The notes under the pieces are model-generated. The model was not told where the DNA came from. It saw only the letters and a list, made by a program, of their open reading frames with translations, and searched no databases. Positions 18,681 through 27,315 of a DNA stretch of 54,543 bases are shown here, piece by piece. The translations under genes and the position numbers were made by a program. Numbering within the stretch: the stretch's first letter is position 1; each line of letters starts with the position of its first letter. Where the stretch lies: assembly GCA_024275095.1 (NCBI GenBank), contig JAJRZV010000017.1, forward strand, positions 1-54,543, read 5' to 3'. This DNA is from a bacterium (GTDB taxonomy: Bacteria > JAJRZV01).

Positions 18681-18856
18681 TCACTTTAACCCGAAACCTT
18701 AGAAGGAAACCCGAATAACGTCATCTTGATTTTATCCGACCAGAAAAGCGATTCCTCCCGGTTTTTTCACAAAATCACCGAAGAATCCCGCGATGGCCGC
18801 GTTTTTTAGTGTATCTCAGGTGTATTGCGTTCATAAAAACAAAAATCTAAAAATCA

Positions 18857-18886
18857 TTGACACCAACAAAACTTTGTGGCAATACT
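18857..18886 (+). promoter_or_regulatory. sigma70-type promoter upstream of lipase
   Basis: TTGACA (18857-18862), 18-bp spacer, AATACT (18881-18886); downstream SD AGGAGG before ATG 18916. Confidence 0.5.
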
Positions 18887-18915
18887 TACTTAAAAAGTTC
18901 CCAGGAGGAACAGAA

Positions 18916-19845
18916 ATGAAAGCAAAAACTTTAACAAAAATTGCGGTACTGCTCACGGTCACTGTGTTCTCATTGGGCGCTTCCACTGAAAAAGGATGCG
19001 GAGGAAGTAAAGGCGTCCAGAAAAAGCGGCCACCGAAAATCACTCCCACAAAATACCCCATTATCCTCGCTCACGGTTTTGCAGGATTTAAAGAGATTGC
19101 CGGAATTGAATATTTTTTCGGTGTGGCAGATTACCTGAGAAAATACGGGTTCACTGTATTCGTCACCCAGGTTGATATGTTCAATACCATAGAGGTCAGG
19201 GGCAACCAGCTTGCAGACCAGATACTGGAAATTCTCAATGAAACAGGAGCAGAAAAGGTGAACATCATCGGTCACAGCATGGGTGGACTGGATGCAAGAT
19301 ATGCCATCACACATCGGGGACTCGGCGACGTAGTCGCTTCGCTGGTGACAATTTCTACTCCCCATCATGGCACTTCCATCGCTGACGTGGCACTTGGTCT
19401 GATGGATGGGCCCGTGGAGGATGCAGTATCCATCATTTCGTGGCTTGCCGGTTGTACTGTCGACGGTGTTGATTATGACACGTGTCAGCAAGATGCCATA
19501 GATGCCGCGTGGAATCTGACAATAGAATACGTTGAAAATCAATTTAATCCTCAAACCCCGAACGACGAACGCGTGGCCTACTTTTCGTACGCAGGAATCA
19601 CGGGGCTGCACTCAAAGGATATCGTAGATCCTTTACTTATCATTCCGTATGGGATTGTTTACTCCAACGAGGGTGATAACGATGGACTGTGCTCAGTAGA
19701 AAGTGCAAAGTGGGGAACATTCCTCGGCACTGTGGAAGCAGATCACTTAGACGAAATCGGCCAGCTCGTGGGAGTAACGGGATTGTTTAACTATAAAAAA
19801 TTCTATCTGAATATAGGCCGTTTTCTCGCTGCGCAGGGGTTCTGA
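18916..19845 (+). CDS. secreted triacylglycerol lipase (alpha/beta hydrolase)
   Basis: Signal peptide; YPIILAHGFAGF oxyanion region, GHSMGGLDARY nucleophile elbow, VTISTPHHGTSIAD; SD AGGAGG; ORF extends to 18793. Confidence 0.9.
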   Translation: MKAKTLTKIAVLLTVTVFSLGASTEKGCGGSKGVQKKRPPKITPTKYPIILAHGFAGFKEIAGIEYFFGVADYLRKYGFTVFVTQVDMFNTIEVRGNQLADQILEILNETGAEKVNIIGHSMGGLDARYAITHRGLGDVVASLVTISTPHHGTSIADVALGLMDGPVEDAVSIISWLAGCTVDGVDYDTCQQDAIDAAWNLTIEYVENQFNPQTPNDERVAYFSYAGITGLHSKDIVDPLLIIPYGIVYSNEGDNDGLCSVESAKWGTFLGTVEADHLDEIGQLVGVTGLFNYKKFYLNIGRFLAAQGF

Positions 19846-19867
19846 AAAGGCAGTTTTTCACATACGA

Positions 19868-19896
19868 TTGAACTTCACCACCTTACTCCCTATAAT
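19868..19896 (+). promoter_or_regulatory. sigma70-type promoter placing the TSS at or next to the DUF481 start codon (leaderless candidate)
   Basis: TTGAAC (19868-19873), 17-bp spacer, TATAAT (19891-19896), then 9 nt to ATG 19906. Confidence 0.55.
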
Positions 19897-19905
19897 GCCT
19901 CATCC

Positions 19906-20886
19906 ATGACCTCGCACATTTTTTTTACCCTCTTTCTCACCGTTAACATCTCTCCCCATGACTGCCAGATCACCACTGTCGAAGGCACCGTGCTGCACGG
20001 ACGCATTCGCGTCATTACTCCAGAGGCTGTTTTGCTGACAAGTTCTTACGGTGAATTAAAAATTCCTCTCGCTCACGTGGAAAAACTTACAACCACAACA
20101 CCACTTTATTTCTATCTTTCTTCTTACCGTCTCTCCTTCGTCGCTCCCGTCACAGGTTACAGCAAAGGCCTCGAGGTTCTGTTCACCACCAAGGGGGCCA
20201 TTCCACTTTCAACGCTCTTTTCTGCAAGAAGTGAACCCCTGAAAACTTTACGCACAGACATCAACATTGGTTTCGGCTTCACTGCGGGCAACGTTAATCT
20301 CCAGAACTGGACCCTCGAGCTGGTGCTGCATCGAGAAAAAACGATCCACAACCTCTCTCTTTCTTTCTACACTTCATATTCACGCACCGATGGTACAACG
20401 ACCAGTAACTACCAAAGAGCAGCATTCGACTACCACCCGGAGGTCCTGCCATTGCTTCTGCTCAGTGGAAATGCAACTGCTGAACGGGACGGTGTGGCGG
20501 GGCTGGACATTCGCTCAACAACTTCGGTGCAAGCAGGCTGGTACATCTTCAAACAGAACGGACGGCAACTTTCTCTCGGCGGAGGACCAGCTTACTATCA
20601 CGAAGACTACAGAGGTGCTCCTCCCACACGAGAGGCCCGGCTGCACATGAGCATTCAGGGTGTATGGAACGGCAGCCTTGCGAGCCTGGAAGGCGATGTA
20701 AACACTTACACATCACTTCAACGGATTACCGTTTTTTTCATTCAATCCACCCTCAACATAAAAACGCACATAACATCCAGCATTTCACTGTTTTTTTCGA
20801 TCATCGAAACCTATAACAATGCTCCCCCTGAGGACCTTAAAAAGAACGATATCCGCCTCAGTGCAGGTATATCTGTTCACCTGTAA
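19906..20886 (+). CDS. DUF481-like outer-membrane protein
   Basis: Signal peptide; TTVEGTVLHGRIRVITPEAVLLTSSYGELKIPLAHVEKL followed by beta-strand-rich domain. Confidence 0.75.
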   Translation: MTSHIFFTLFLTVNISPHDCQITTVEGTVLHGRIRVITPEAVLLTSSYGELKIPLAHVEKLTTTTPLYFYLSSYRLSFVAPVTGYSKGLEVLFTTKGAIPLSTLFSARSEPLKTLRTDINIGFGFTAGNVNLQNWTLELVLHREKTIHNLSLSFYTSYSRTDGTTTSNYQRAAFDYHPEVLPLLLLSGNATAERDGVAGLDIRSTTSVQAGWYIFKQNGRQLSLGGGPAYYHEDYRGAPPTREARLHMSIQGVWNGSLASLEGDVNTYTSLQRITVFFIQSTLNIKTHITSSISLFFSIIETYNNAPPEDLKKNDIRLSAGISVHL

Positions 20887-21569
20887 AAAGCGAGTTCAGG
20901 AGAAATATTTTTAAAAAACTCGGCCCACATCTGTACCGTTTTGTCTTCATCTACGAGCGTGAGCGGGGGGAAAATCTCACACAGATCCACACCTCCAAGA
21001 TGAACTTGTCCCTTATTGATAGCGCTGCCCAGTGCTGCAGCAACGGCAAAGAGCGTGTCTCTGGAAAGTCCCTCAAAATCCGCAAATCTCACTGCACCTG
21101 TGGTTTCCCTTACACTTACATCTGAATCAACGCTGAGATAGACCACATTGTAGCAAGCGTTTTTCAGTACGGTTGTTAATGTTGACACCGGATCGGCCAT
21201 CACTTCTTCAGCGGGAACAACCTTCAGTCCCTTTTTTCCATACACATCGAGAATCCTTGCCGTGATGGAACCTTTCTCCATACGCTCTGAAACACCAATC
21301 ACCCAGACATCTATTTCAGGGAATGTATTAATCACATGTTTGAGAAAGTTCCCTGAAGACACTCCCTCTGTGCGCGGTCCTTTGTAAATGTATCCCCTCG
21401 CGGCCGAGCGTTCCCACAGCTCGAACAAGTCCACATGAGCGTCAAGAACCAGGCATGTGCATTTTCCCCCTGTCTTTTCCAGACACCACAACATACCCGC
21501 CGCGGCAAAAACGTGTTCCACGGCCAGGACAAAGGGAATTTCGCCTTCTCTGACCAGATCCTCGAGCAT
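20877..21569 (-). CDS. UPF0489/arginase-superfamily-like protein, C-terminal part of a frameshifted gene
   Basis: IPFVLAVEHV, LVLDAHVDLF, YLSVDSDVS...LGGVDLCEIFPP correspond to ureohydrolase metal-ligand motifs; N-terminal part lies in the -1 related frame upstream. Confidence 0.6.
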   Translation of the reverse strand: MLEDLVREGEIPFVLAVEHVFAAAGMLWCLEKTGGKCTCLVLDAHVDLFELWERSAARGYIYKGPRTEGVSSGNFLKHVINTFPEIDVWVIGVSERMEKGSITARILDVYGKKGLKVVPAEEVMADPVSTLTTVLKNACYNVVYLSVDSDVSVRETTGAVRFADFEGLSRDTLFAVAAALGSAINKGQVHLGGVDLCEIFPPLTLVDEDKTVQMWAEFFKNISPELAFYR

Positions 21570-21841
21570 TTTTTTAATTGATGCACCTGTTCGGTCAACA
21601 CGCCTCTATCAAAAGCCTCTATCAGAGAGGTTCTATTCACAGACGATGGGTCTGAAGGAATAGAGTTCAGGTAATCCGGACATGGCACCCGATGAACGTC
21701 TGCTGCATGCGGAAATTTGATGCAGTACGGATACACAGGCGCACCAGAGTCACACACAAAATGCGATGCTTCCTTTCGCAAAAAAACCTGTTCCGGCAAG
21801 TCTGACAAATCCAGCGAAGAAACAAAAACGCGGGGTATCAA
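21332..21841 (-). CDS. N-terminal part (to about codon 91) of the frameshifted UPF0489-like gene; the rest of this frame is probably not functional
   Basis: MIPRVFVSSLDLSDLPEQVFLRKEASHFVCDSG...LTEQVHQLKK up to A_AAA_AAA; start overlaps the upstream stop (ATGA). Confidence 0.5.
   Translation of the reverse strand: MIPRVFVSSLDLSDLPEQVFLRKEASHFVCDSGAPVYPYCIKFPHAADVHRVPCPDYLNSIPSDPSSVNRTSLIEAFDRGVLTEQVHQLKKCSRIWSEKAKFPLSWPWNTFLPRRVCCGVWKRQGENAHAWFLTLMWTCSSCGNARPRGDTFTKDRAQRECLQGTFSNM
21569..21575 (-). other. A_AAA_AAA heptamer in phase for -1 frameshifting / transcriptional slippage
   Basis: Minus strand CAA TTA AAA AAA TGC; a -1 shift gives ...Q L K K M L E D L V R E G and joins the two halves. 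Confidence 0.5.
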
Positions 21842-22287
21842 GAACGGAGAAACTTGGAAGGAATGCGTATACCCAGCTTGGCCAGTGTTTTGATGGCTTC
21901 GTTACCCCCCAGCTTCACCATGCCCACATAGCCCTTGCGCCAGGCATCTACCAATGTAGTGGTTAGCTTGAATCGCATCCATCGGGTCTTGGTTGGATTG
22001 AGGATGCATTCATTGAGGGCTTTCACGTAATCTTTGACATCATCAGATTGAACAGATGTGATGTAATCAACAGCCTCCTTGGAGAAAACGAATATCACCT
22101 CTTGCTTTTTGGGTTCCTCCTTGATTAAGGTGGGTTTCCCTTTTTTCTTTACCAGCGTATATACGTTTTTATCTCCTTCAAATTCCACTCGTGCTGTGGC
22201 TCCCTCTACCAGGGGCTCCACCATGCGCTGGGCAACAGGGTTTGTATCAAAAAATTTTTTTAATTTTTCCGCCGGACTCTCAGCCAT
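21838..22287 (-). CDS. conserved-looking protein of unknown function
   Basis: 149-aa ORF, charged globular composition, tightly packed in operon. Confidence 0.65.
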   Translation of the reverse strand: MAESPAEKLKKFFDTNPVAQRMVEPLVEGATARVEFEGDKNVYTLVKKKGKPTLIKEEPKKQEVIFVFSKEAVDYITSVQSDDVKDYVKALNECILNPTKTRWMRFKLTTTLVDAWRKGYVGMVKLGGNEAIKTLAKLGIRIPSKFLRS

Positions 22288-22290
22288 AAC

Positions 22291-23418
22291 TCATCCCCCT
22301 GTAAAGAATTCTACGATATCCATAATCTTCATATCTCGAAACCTGCGGCCCTTCTGATGTCTGCTGAGGGTGTTAATACAGCGAGGGCATGCTGTTATTA
22401 CTGTATCCGCACCCGTAGCAGCAAGCTCCTCAAGTCGCGCAAGAGTTACAGCGCGAGCAAAATTTCGATTGACGAGTCCCCCTCCAAATCCACCTCCGCA
22501 ACAGAAGGTGTGTTTGCCTGTTCGTTGAGGATGTTTCACCTCCACACCGACACTTTCAAGATAAGAGCTGAGACCCTCTTCGACCTCTGCTCCCCTGGTC
22601 AGTGCACACGGGTCATGATAAGAAACAGGACCTTTATGTCCAGGCAAGGGATTACCATCAAAAATTTCCATCAAGTAATCAACGTAAAATAGCACGTCTT
22701 TTTCTATCTTTTGATTGAAAAGAGCCTGTGCATAACACTCCGGTGAGAAATACACAACCCGTGGTGGGTTGAGAGAATTGAGAAGGTTCGCGTGTTCCTC
22801 CTTCTTTTCGTGAGCAAGCTGTGAGGCACCCATTGCTTCCGGCAGGGCTCCACAGCATCCTTCCTTTTCGAGAAACGCCCAGCGAATTCTTCTGTCGGAA
22901 AGGAGCTGAGCAAACCTCAGAGCAGCGAGAGCACTTCTTTCACCAGAGAACGCAGAACAACCCCAGAATACCACCACCTCAGCTTCGTCAACTGGACTCG
23001 CGAGGGATTGAATCTGGCGATACGCGAGCATCGCCTGGCGCGCAACATTCTTACCGTTTTCACTTACCTTTCTGAGAACACTTTCCACCTTCGATGGAAC
23101 AACACCGCGCTCAACCGCTTCCTCACGCAACGCCTTTATAACAGGGATAATCTCTATACCCGAAGGACAAGCGGCCTCGCATGCGCCACAGAACATGCAT
23201 TCATATACAATTCTGCCAAATGCAGTATCCTCTTTTATTCTTTTATCCAGAACACCCTGTGCCAGATACAGCTTTCCACCGCCTGTATGACTGAAGAGAC
23301 CAAAGTACGTATATCCCGGGCAATTGATATTTTCTCCGTTAAAGGAAATAAAACATGTAGCGCAACGATTGCAGGTGTAAAGGTAAAAGGCATACGAAGC
23401 AGAGCGGTCAATCCCCAC
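22291..23418 (-). CDS. (Fe-S)-binding protein with CCG (heterodisulfide reductase-like) domains
   Basis: YTCNRCATC, CMFCGACEAACPSG (4Fe-4S), EGCCGALPEAMG and FCCGGGFGG CCG motifs; GTG 23418 with SD GGAGG preferred over ORF start 23466. Confidence 0.88.
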   Translation of the reverse strand: MGIDRSASYAFYLYTCNRCATCFISFNGENINCPGYTYFGLFSHTGGGKLYLAQGVLDKRIKEDTAFGRIVYECMFCGACEAACPSGIEIIPVIKALREEAVERGVVPSKVESVLRKVSENGKNVARQAMLAYRQIQSLASPVDEAEVVVFWGCSAFSGERSALAALRFAQLLSDRRIRWAFLEKEGCCGALPEAMGASQLAHEKKEEHANLLNSLNPPRVVYFSPECYAQALFNQKIEKDVLFYVDYLMEIFDGNPLPGHKGPVSYHDPCALTRGAEVEEGLSSYLESVGVEVKHPQRTGKHTFCCGGGFGGGLVNRNFARAVTLARLEELAATGADTVITACPRCINTLSRHQKGRRFRDMKIMDIVEFFTGG

Positions 23419-24946
23419 CGCCTTCCTCCATAGATGAGCCGTACATCCCTGCGGACATCCCTGCATTCATAATATTCTGGGGGTCAAGGGCCTTTTTGAT
23501 TTTGATCAATGCCTGCCCAAAACCCCCGGTCTGCTTCAGGGTCTGTCCCCCATCAGGTGCAGGGCGTATGGGTACGGCTCCGAATTTACGCATGGCGGTT
23601 TCCATGTAACGTGCGCGGACGCGGGCTGCACGCTGAATCTGTCTCTGCGATGAATCCGGAGAAATAACAGGCGTCATGCGCAGGAAAATCGTACGACCCA
23701 TATCAACGCAGTGAGAATAATACGCCAGACCCAGCTTGAGAATGCTGGAGCGCAAAAATTTGAGCCCCCAGTCTTCCAGATCGGCAACAGTCGTGGGATC
23801 GCACAGCACAATGGGCATAACCGGATAACCTTCTGCATAAGCCCCCATGAATGTGTTTGTGGGCTGATGATGTACATAGTGGTCATAAAAGAACTTGTGA
23901 GCTCCTGGGTATTTCTCACGACATTCTTCGGTATAGTCACGGCCTCCATGTTTTTCGATCAAGCGGCGGATCGCAGCCTTTACTCCTTCCACCTGTTCCC
24001 TGTAACCAGAAAACGTGGGAACAACAATGTTGTACGGCCGGTCATCCGGGGTTTCCCACGGGTCGTATACAACAACCTCCGAAGAGGCTCCATGCCCGTA
24101 CTGTTCCAGATGGTCAATAATCGTGTACAGGCACCAGTGCCACGCACATACATGCTGAACAAGGTTGTTACGGGCCAGATCTTTCATGAATTCCACACTT
24201 TGCCTGTAAGAGGGGAATGCTGTGAGGATTGTATCGTGAACTTCGGAGACCTGATAAACCTTGACAGCACCTTTGGTAACAATGCCAAGAGTCCCCTGAG
24301 CATTAATAAAAAGCTCTGTAAGAGAAGGAAACGAGTTGGTCCAGCAAAACCAGGACACGTGCGGAAACCTCTCGGCAAAGGCCTTAGAACCGGTGCGCAT
24401 AACAGTTCCATCAGCAAGTACCACTTCCAGGGCGAGAATGTCGTGATTAATTCCTGAGGAGCGATGACTGTTCACCGCCACCTGAAGGTAATTGCCCAGA
24501 ACAGATAAGCTCGGTGGAAAGGAACCCACTGTCAGGTGTAGCCTGTGCTTTGCGAGTTCCCTGGCCAGAGCCCCGACCGTAACCCCCGGTTCCACCACCG
24601 CGTAAAAACGCTCGGGATCGACCTCCAGAATCCGGTTCATGCCGCGAAGGTCCAGGACAATCCCTCCAAAGAATGGATGGGTGCCTGGTTCCTGAGTGCC
24701 GCTGGAAACGGGAGTCAGAGGAATTCTATGGCGGGAAGCAATCCTGACGATTTCCACGACCTCTTCGGTGCTGAGCGGTCGTACGACAAAGTGAGGCATG
24801 GCGCGTGGGAAAAGCGCATTGACCCCCGAGTAAGCAACCAGCACGCCGGACTCATCGTGAACGCGGTGCTCTCCAAGCACAGAGACAAGGTCTGCTCGAA
24901 CGCGGCGCTGTTTCTTCGGCGTCAACTCTATTCTTTCCCGAATCAT
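23408..24946 (-). CDS. FAD-binding oxidoreductase (GlcD/4-cresol dehydrogenase-like)
   Basis: PHFVVRPLSTEEVVEIVRIASRHRIPLTPVSSGTQEPG...VVEPGVTVGALARELAKH...TLGIVTKGAVKV. Confidence 0.9.
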   Translation of the reverse strand: MIRERIELTPKKQRRVRADLVSVLGEHRVHDESGVLVAYSGVNALFPRAMPHFVVRPLSTEEVVEIVRIASRHRIPLTPVSSGTQEPGTHPFFGGIVLDLRGMNRILEVDPERFYAVVEPGVTVGALARELAKHRLHLTVGSFPPSLSVLGNYLQVAVNSHRSSGINHDILALEVVLADGTVMRTGSKAFAERFPHVSWFCWTNSFPSLTELFINAQGTLGIVTKGAVKVYQVSEVHDTILTAFPSYRQSVEFMKDLARNNLVQHVCAWHWCLYTIIDHLEQYGHGASSEVVVYDPWETPDDRPYNIVVPTFSGYREQVEGVKAAIRRLIEKHGGRDYTEECREKYPGAHKFFYDHYVHHQPTNTFMGAYAEGYPVMPIVLCDPTTVADLEDWGLKFLRSSILKLGLAYYSHCVDMGRTIFLRMTPVISPDSSQRQIQRAARVRARYMETAMRKFGAVPIRPAPDGGQTLKQTGGFGQALIKIKKALDPQNIMNAGMSAGMYGSSMEEGGGD

Positions 24947-24955
24947 CGTCCAATA

Positions 24956-24961
24956 AGTGTA
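24956..24961 (-). promoter_or_regulatory. candidate -10 box (TACACT) 9 nt upstream of the FAD oxidase start
   Basis: Minus strand TACACTTATTGGACGATG; no clear SD. Confidence 0.25.
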
Positions 24962-25095
24962 CCACCAAAAAATATCCCCTTAAAGAAATTTCCTTATTAA
25001 TGAAGATGCTTCAGAAATAATGGGCGGAGCCATTGCCGAAAAGCCATTTCTTTATTACCCTCTTGAGGAATGGAAAAATGCAAAAGGAGGTCTGT

Positions 25096-26130
25096 ATGGC
25101 ATACAAGGCACTCGTGACAGGAGCATCCGGACTGATGGGAGGAAATCTCGTAAGGCACCTTGTAAAGCGGGATTTTGAAGTTTACGCACTGGTACGCAAA
25201 ACATCCAATACAATGGCTTTCGAGGATCTACCTGTAAAAAAAACATACGGTGACATTACAGACCCTGAATCATTGCAAGAAGCGGTGAAAGGCATGGACT
25301 ACGTGTTTCACTGTGCTGCATACGTATCAGTGTGGACCTACCACGAAAAACTCATGCGACGCGTCAATGTTGATGGTACCCGGAACGTGGTGGATGCGTG
25401 CATACAGGCAGGTGTCAAACGCCTGATACACGTGAGCACAGTCGATGCCATTGGCTTTGCTACACCCGATGGCTACGGGACAAAGGAAAAGCCCTCTACC
25501 GAAGAAGTGCCTTACCAGAATGACTGGATGAAGTACCCCTATGCCCGTACCAAATGGGAGTCGCAGGAGATCGTGCGGCAGGCTGTAAAAGAAGGGAAGC
25601 TTGATGCTGTGGTGGTCAACCCTGCTTTTATGCTTGGACCATGGGATCCCAAACCATCTTCCGGTCAGCTCATTCTGGAAGCCGTCCGGGGCGGAACCAT
25701 CGCCTACGCATCTGGGGGAAACAATGTGGTGGATGTTGAAGATGCGGTCATCGCCACCATCAACGCCCTTGAAAAAGGGCGCAGCGGTGAACTCTATATC
25801 CTTGGAAACGAAAACCTCTCCTACAGGGAACTCTTTGAAAAAGTTGCTGACGTTCTCGGCACACCCCGGCCGCGTATCCCCTTACCATACCCCATCGCCT
25901 GGATCGCCGGTAAAATCGGCGATGCATACGGCCTTGCCACGGGAAAAGAACCGACAATCTGTTCAGGACTCGTACGACTTGCATTTCTCCCCCATTATTT
26001 CTCGCCAGAAAAAGCGCGCAGGGAACTTAACCTTCCAGCCACTCCCGTGGAGGAAGCCATCGAAAAAGCCTACAGGTGGTTTGTGGACCACGGATACATA
26101 AAACCCCGAAAACGAAAAGTCGCGTCATGA
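25096..26130 (+). CDS. NAD(P)-dependent epimerase/dehydratase (extended SDR)
   Basis: ALVTGASGLMGGNLVRHLV, HVSTVDAIGF, YARTKWESQEIV; SD AAGGAGG before ATG 25096. Confidence 0.9.
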   Translation: MAYKALVTGASGLMGGNLVRHLVKRDFEVYALVRKTSNTMAFEDLPVKKTYGDITDPESLQEAVKGMDYVFHCAAYVSVWTYHEKLMRRVNVDGTRNVVDACIQAGVKRLIHVSTVDAIGFATPDGYGTKEKPSTEEVPYQNDWMKYPYARTKWESQEIVRQAVKEGKLDAVVVNPAFMLGPWDPKPSSGQLILEAVRGGTIAYASGGNNVVDVEDAVIATINALEKGRSGELYILGNENLSYRELFEKVADVLGTPRPRIPLPYPIAWIAGKIGDAYGLATGKEPTICSGLVRLAFLPHYFSPEKARRELNLPATPVEEAIEKAYRWFVDHGYIKPRKRKVAS

Positions 26131-26849
26131 AAAGACCGGTAAAAAATGAATTGAAAGAACTCCTTTCACCCCTTCAAGATGAAGGTATCAGAGAAGTACT
26201 TCTCTTTTTGTTTCTTATCTTTCTTCAAGTTCTCATTCTCTACCCCGGAAGCTTGGACGGTTTCTTCGCTTTAAGTCATCTTCCCAAAACACCCCGAACG
26301 ATCACCTTTGCCATGCTATGGCACCACTTCTGGGTGTTCCTGCTGTTCTTCATCATCCCTCTGCTACTGTGCACGTTCGTGGATCAAACCTCCCCACGAG
26401 AAATGGGGCTGACCACAGGTGACTGGGAAGCAGGACTGCGCATCTTTCTCATCGCCGCTCTCCTCATCACTCCAGCTCTTTACCTCTCCTCTCGTGACCC
26501 TTCTTTCCGACAGGCGTATCCCCTTACTCCGGAAGCGTCATACGGAGTTTTTTCTTTCGTGCTTTACACCCTGGCATACCTTCCCTATTACATTGGCTGG
26601 GAGTGCTTATACAGGGGCTACATCCAGTTTCGCTACGAAAAAATCATGGGACTTTTACCGGCCATATTCCTGCAGACAGGCATGAGCACGCTGGTGCACT
26701 GGAACAAGCCCTTTGGAGAGACGCTCTCGGCAGCAGTCGGGGGAATCTTTCTGGGACTCTTGGCCTGGCGCACACGCTCGATATTCTGGGGACTTTTGTG
26801 GCACTGGTACCTGGGAGTTATGAACAGTCTCTTCTGCGCCTTCTTTTAA
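26127..26849 (+). CDS. CPBP/CAAX-protease-like (ABI) membrane protein
   Basis: Multi-TM; YIGWECLYRGYIQFRY (degenerate EExxxR, here EC) and later His-containing helices (LVHWNKPFGE); ATGA overlap with the upstream gene. Confidence 0.75.
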   Translation: MKRPVKNELKELLSPLQDEGIREVLLFLFLIFLQVLILYPGSLDGFFALSHLPKTPRTITFAMLWHHFWVFLLFFIIPLLLCTFVDQTSPREMGLTTGDWEAGLRIFLIAALLITPALYLSSRDPSFRQAYPLTPEASYGVFSFVLYTLAYLPYYIGWECLYRGYIQFRYEKIMGLLPAIFLQTGMSTLVHWNKPFGETLSAAVGGIFLGLLAWRTRSIFWGLLWHWYLGVMNSLFCAFF

Positions 26850-27218
26850 CTATTCGTTATACGTGGCCCGGGAATTCTCTGTTTCCCACACAGTCACCTG
26901 CTTTAGAAAAACCCCGGATGGAAGCGCCTTCTTTAATTCCTGAAAAACAAATCGTGCAATGTTTTCGGCTGTGGGATTAACCTTCTGAAAAGCGGCAAGA
27001 TCATTGATAAACTGGTGATCCAGCGTTTTCAACACGTCCCGTACCATCTCTTTGAGTTCGTGAAAATCCATCACCATACCGGCGGCATCCAGCTCGGCAG
27101 AAGTGACGGAAACCTCAACGGTATAGTTGTGACCGTGAATGCGTTCGCACGCCCCTGCATAATCACTCAACCGATGAGCTGCTGAAAACGTTTCCCGTAT
27201 CGTAATCTCAAAAGGCAT
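26850..27218 (-). CDS. queD: 6-carboxy-5,6,7,8-tetrahydropterin synthase (QueD/PTPS family)
   Basis: FSAAHRLSDYAGACERIHGHNYTVEV with CxxxHGH, MVMDFHELK, LDHQFIND. Confidence 0.9.
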   Translation of the reverse strand: MPFEITIRETFSAAHRLSDYAGACERIHGHNYTVEVSVTSAELDAAGMVMDFHELKEMVRDVLKTLDHQFINDLAAFQKVNPTAENIARFVFQELKKALPSGVFLKQVTVWETENSRATYNE

Positions 27219-27224
27219 GGCGTA

Positions 27225-27230
27225 ATTATA
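27225..27230 (-). promoter_or_regulatory. candidate -10 box (TATAAT) 6 nt upstream of queD start
   Basis: Minus strand TTGATATAATTACGCCATG; no Shine-Dalgarno. Confidence 0.45.
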
Positions 27231-27302
27231 TCAATTTAAATGCGATACACACTCATGTCCTTAAAGTTGTAAAAAAATTCTTTCAGCATCGTCTGCACAT
27301 AT

Positions 27303-27308
27303 TATAAT
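27303..27308 (+). promoter_or_regulatory. candidate -10 box (TATAAT) 7 nt upstream of the GH5 GTG start
   Basis: TATAATCTTCACCGTG; no Shine-Dalgarno. Confidence 0.45.
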
Positions 27309-27315
27309 CTTCACC

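Noticed and set aside
18970-19611. 213-aa - strand ORF
   Set aside because: Antisense to the well-supported lipase; no independent evidence
23711-24457. 248-aa + strand ORF
   Set aside because: Antisense of the FAD oxidase gene
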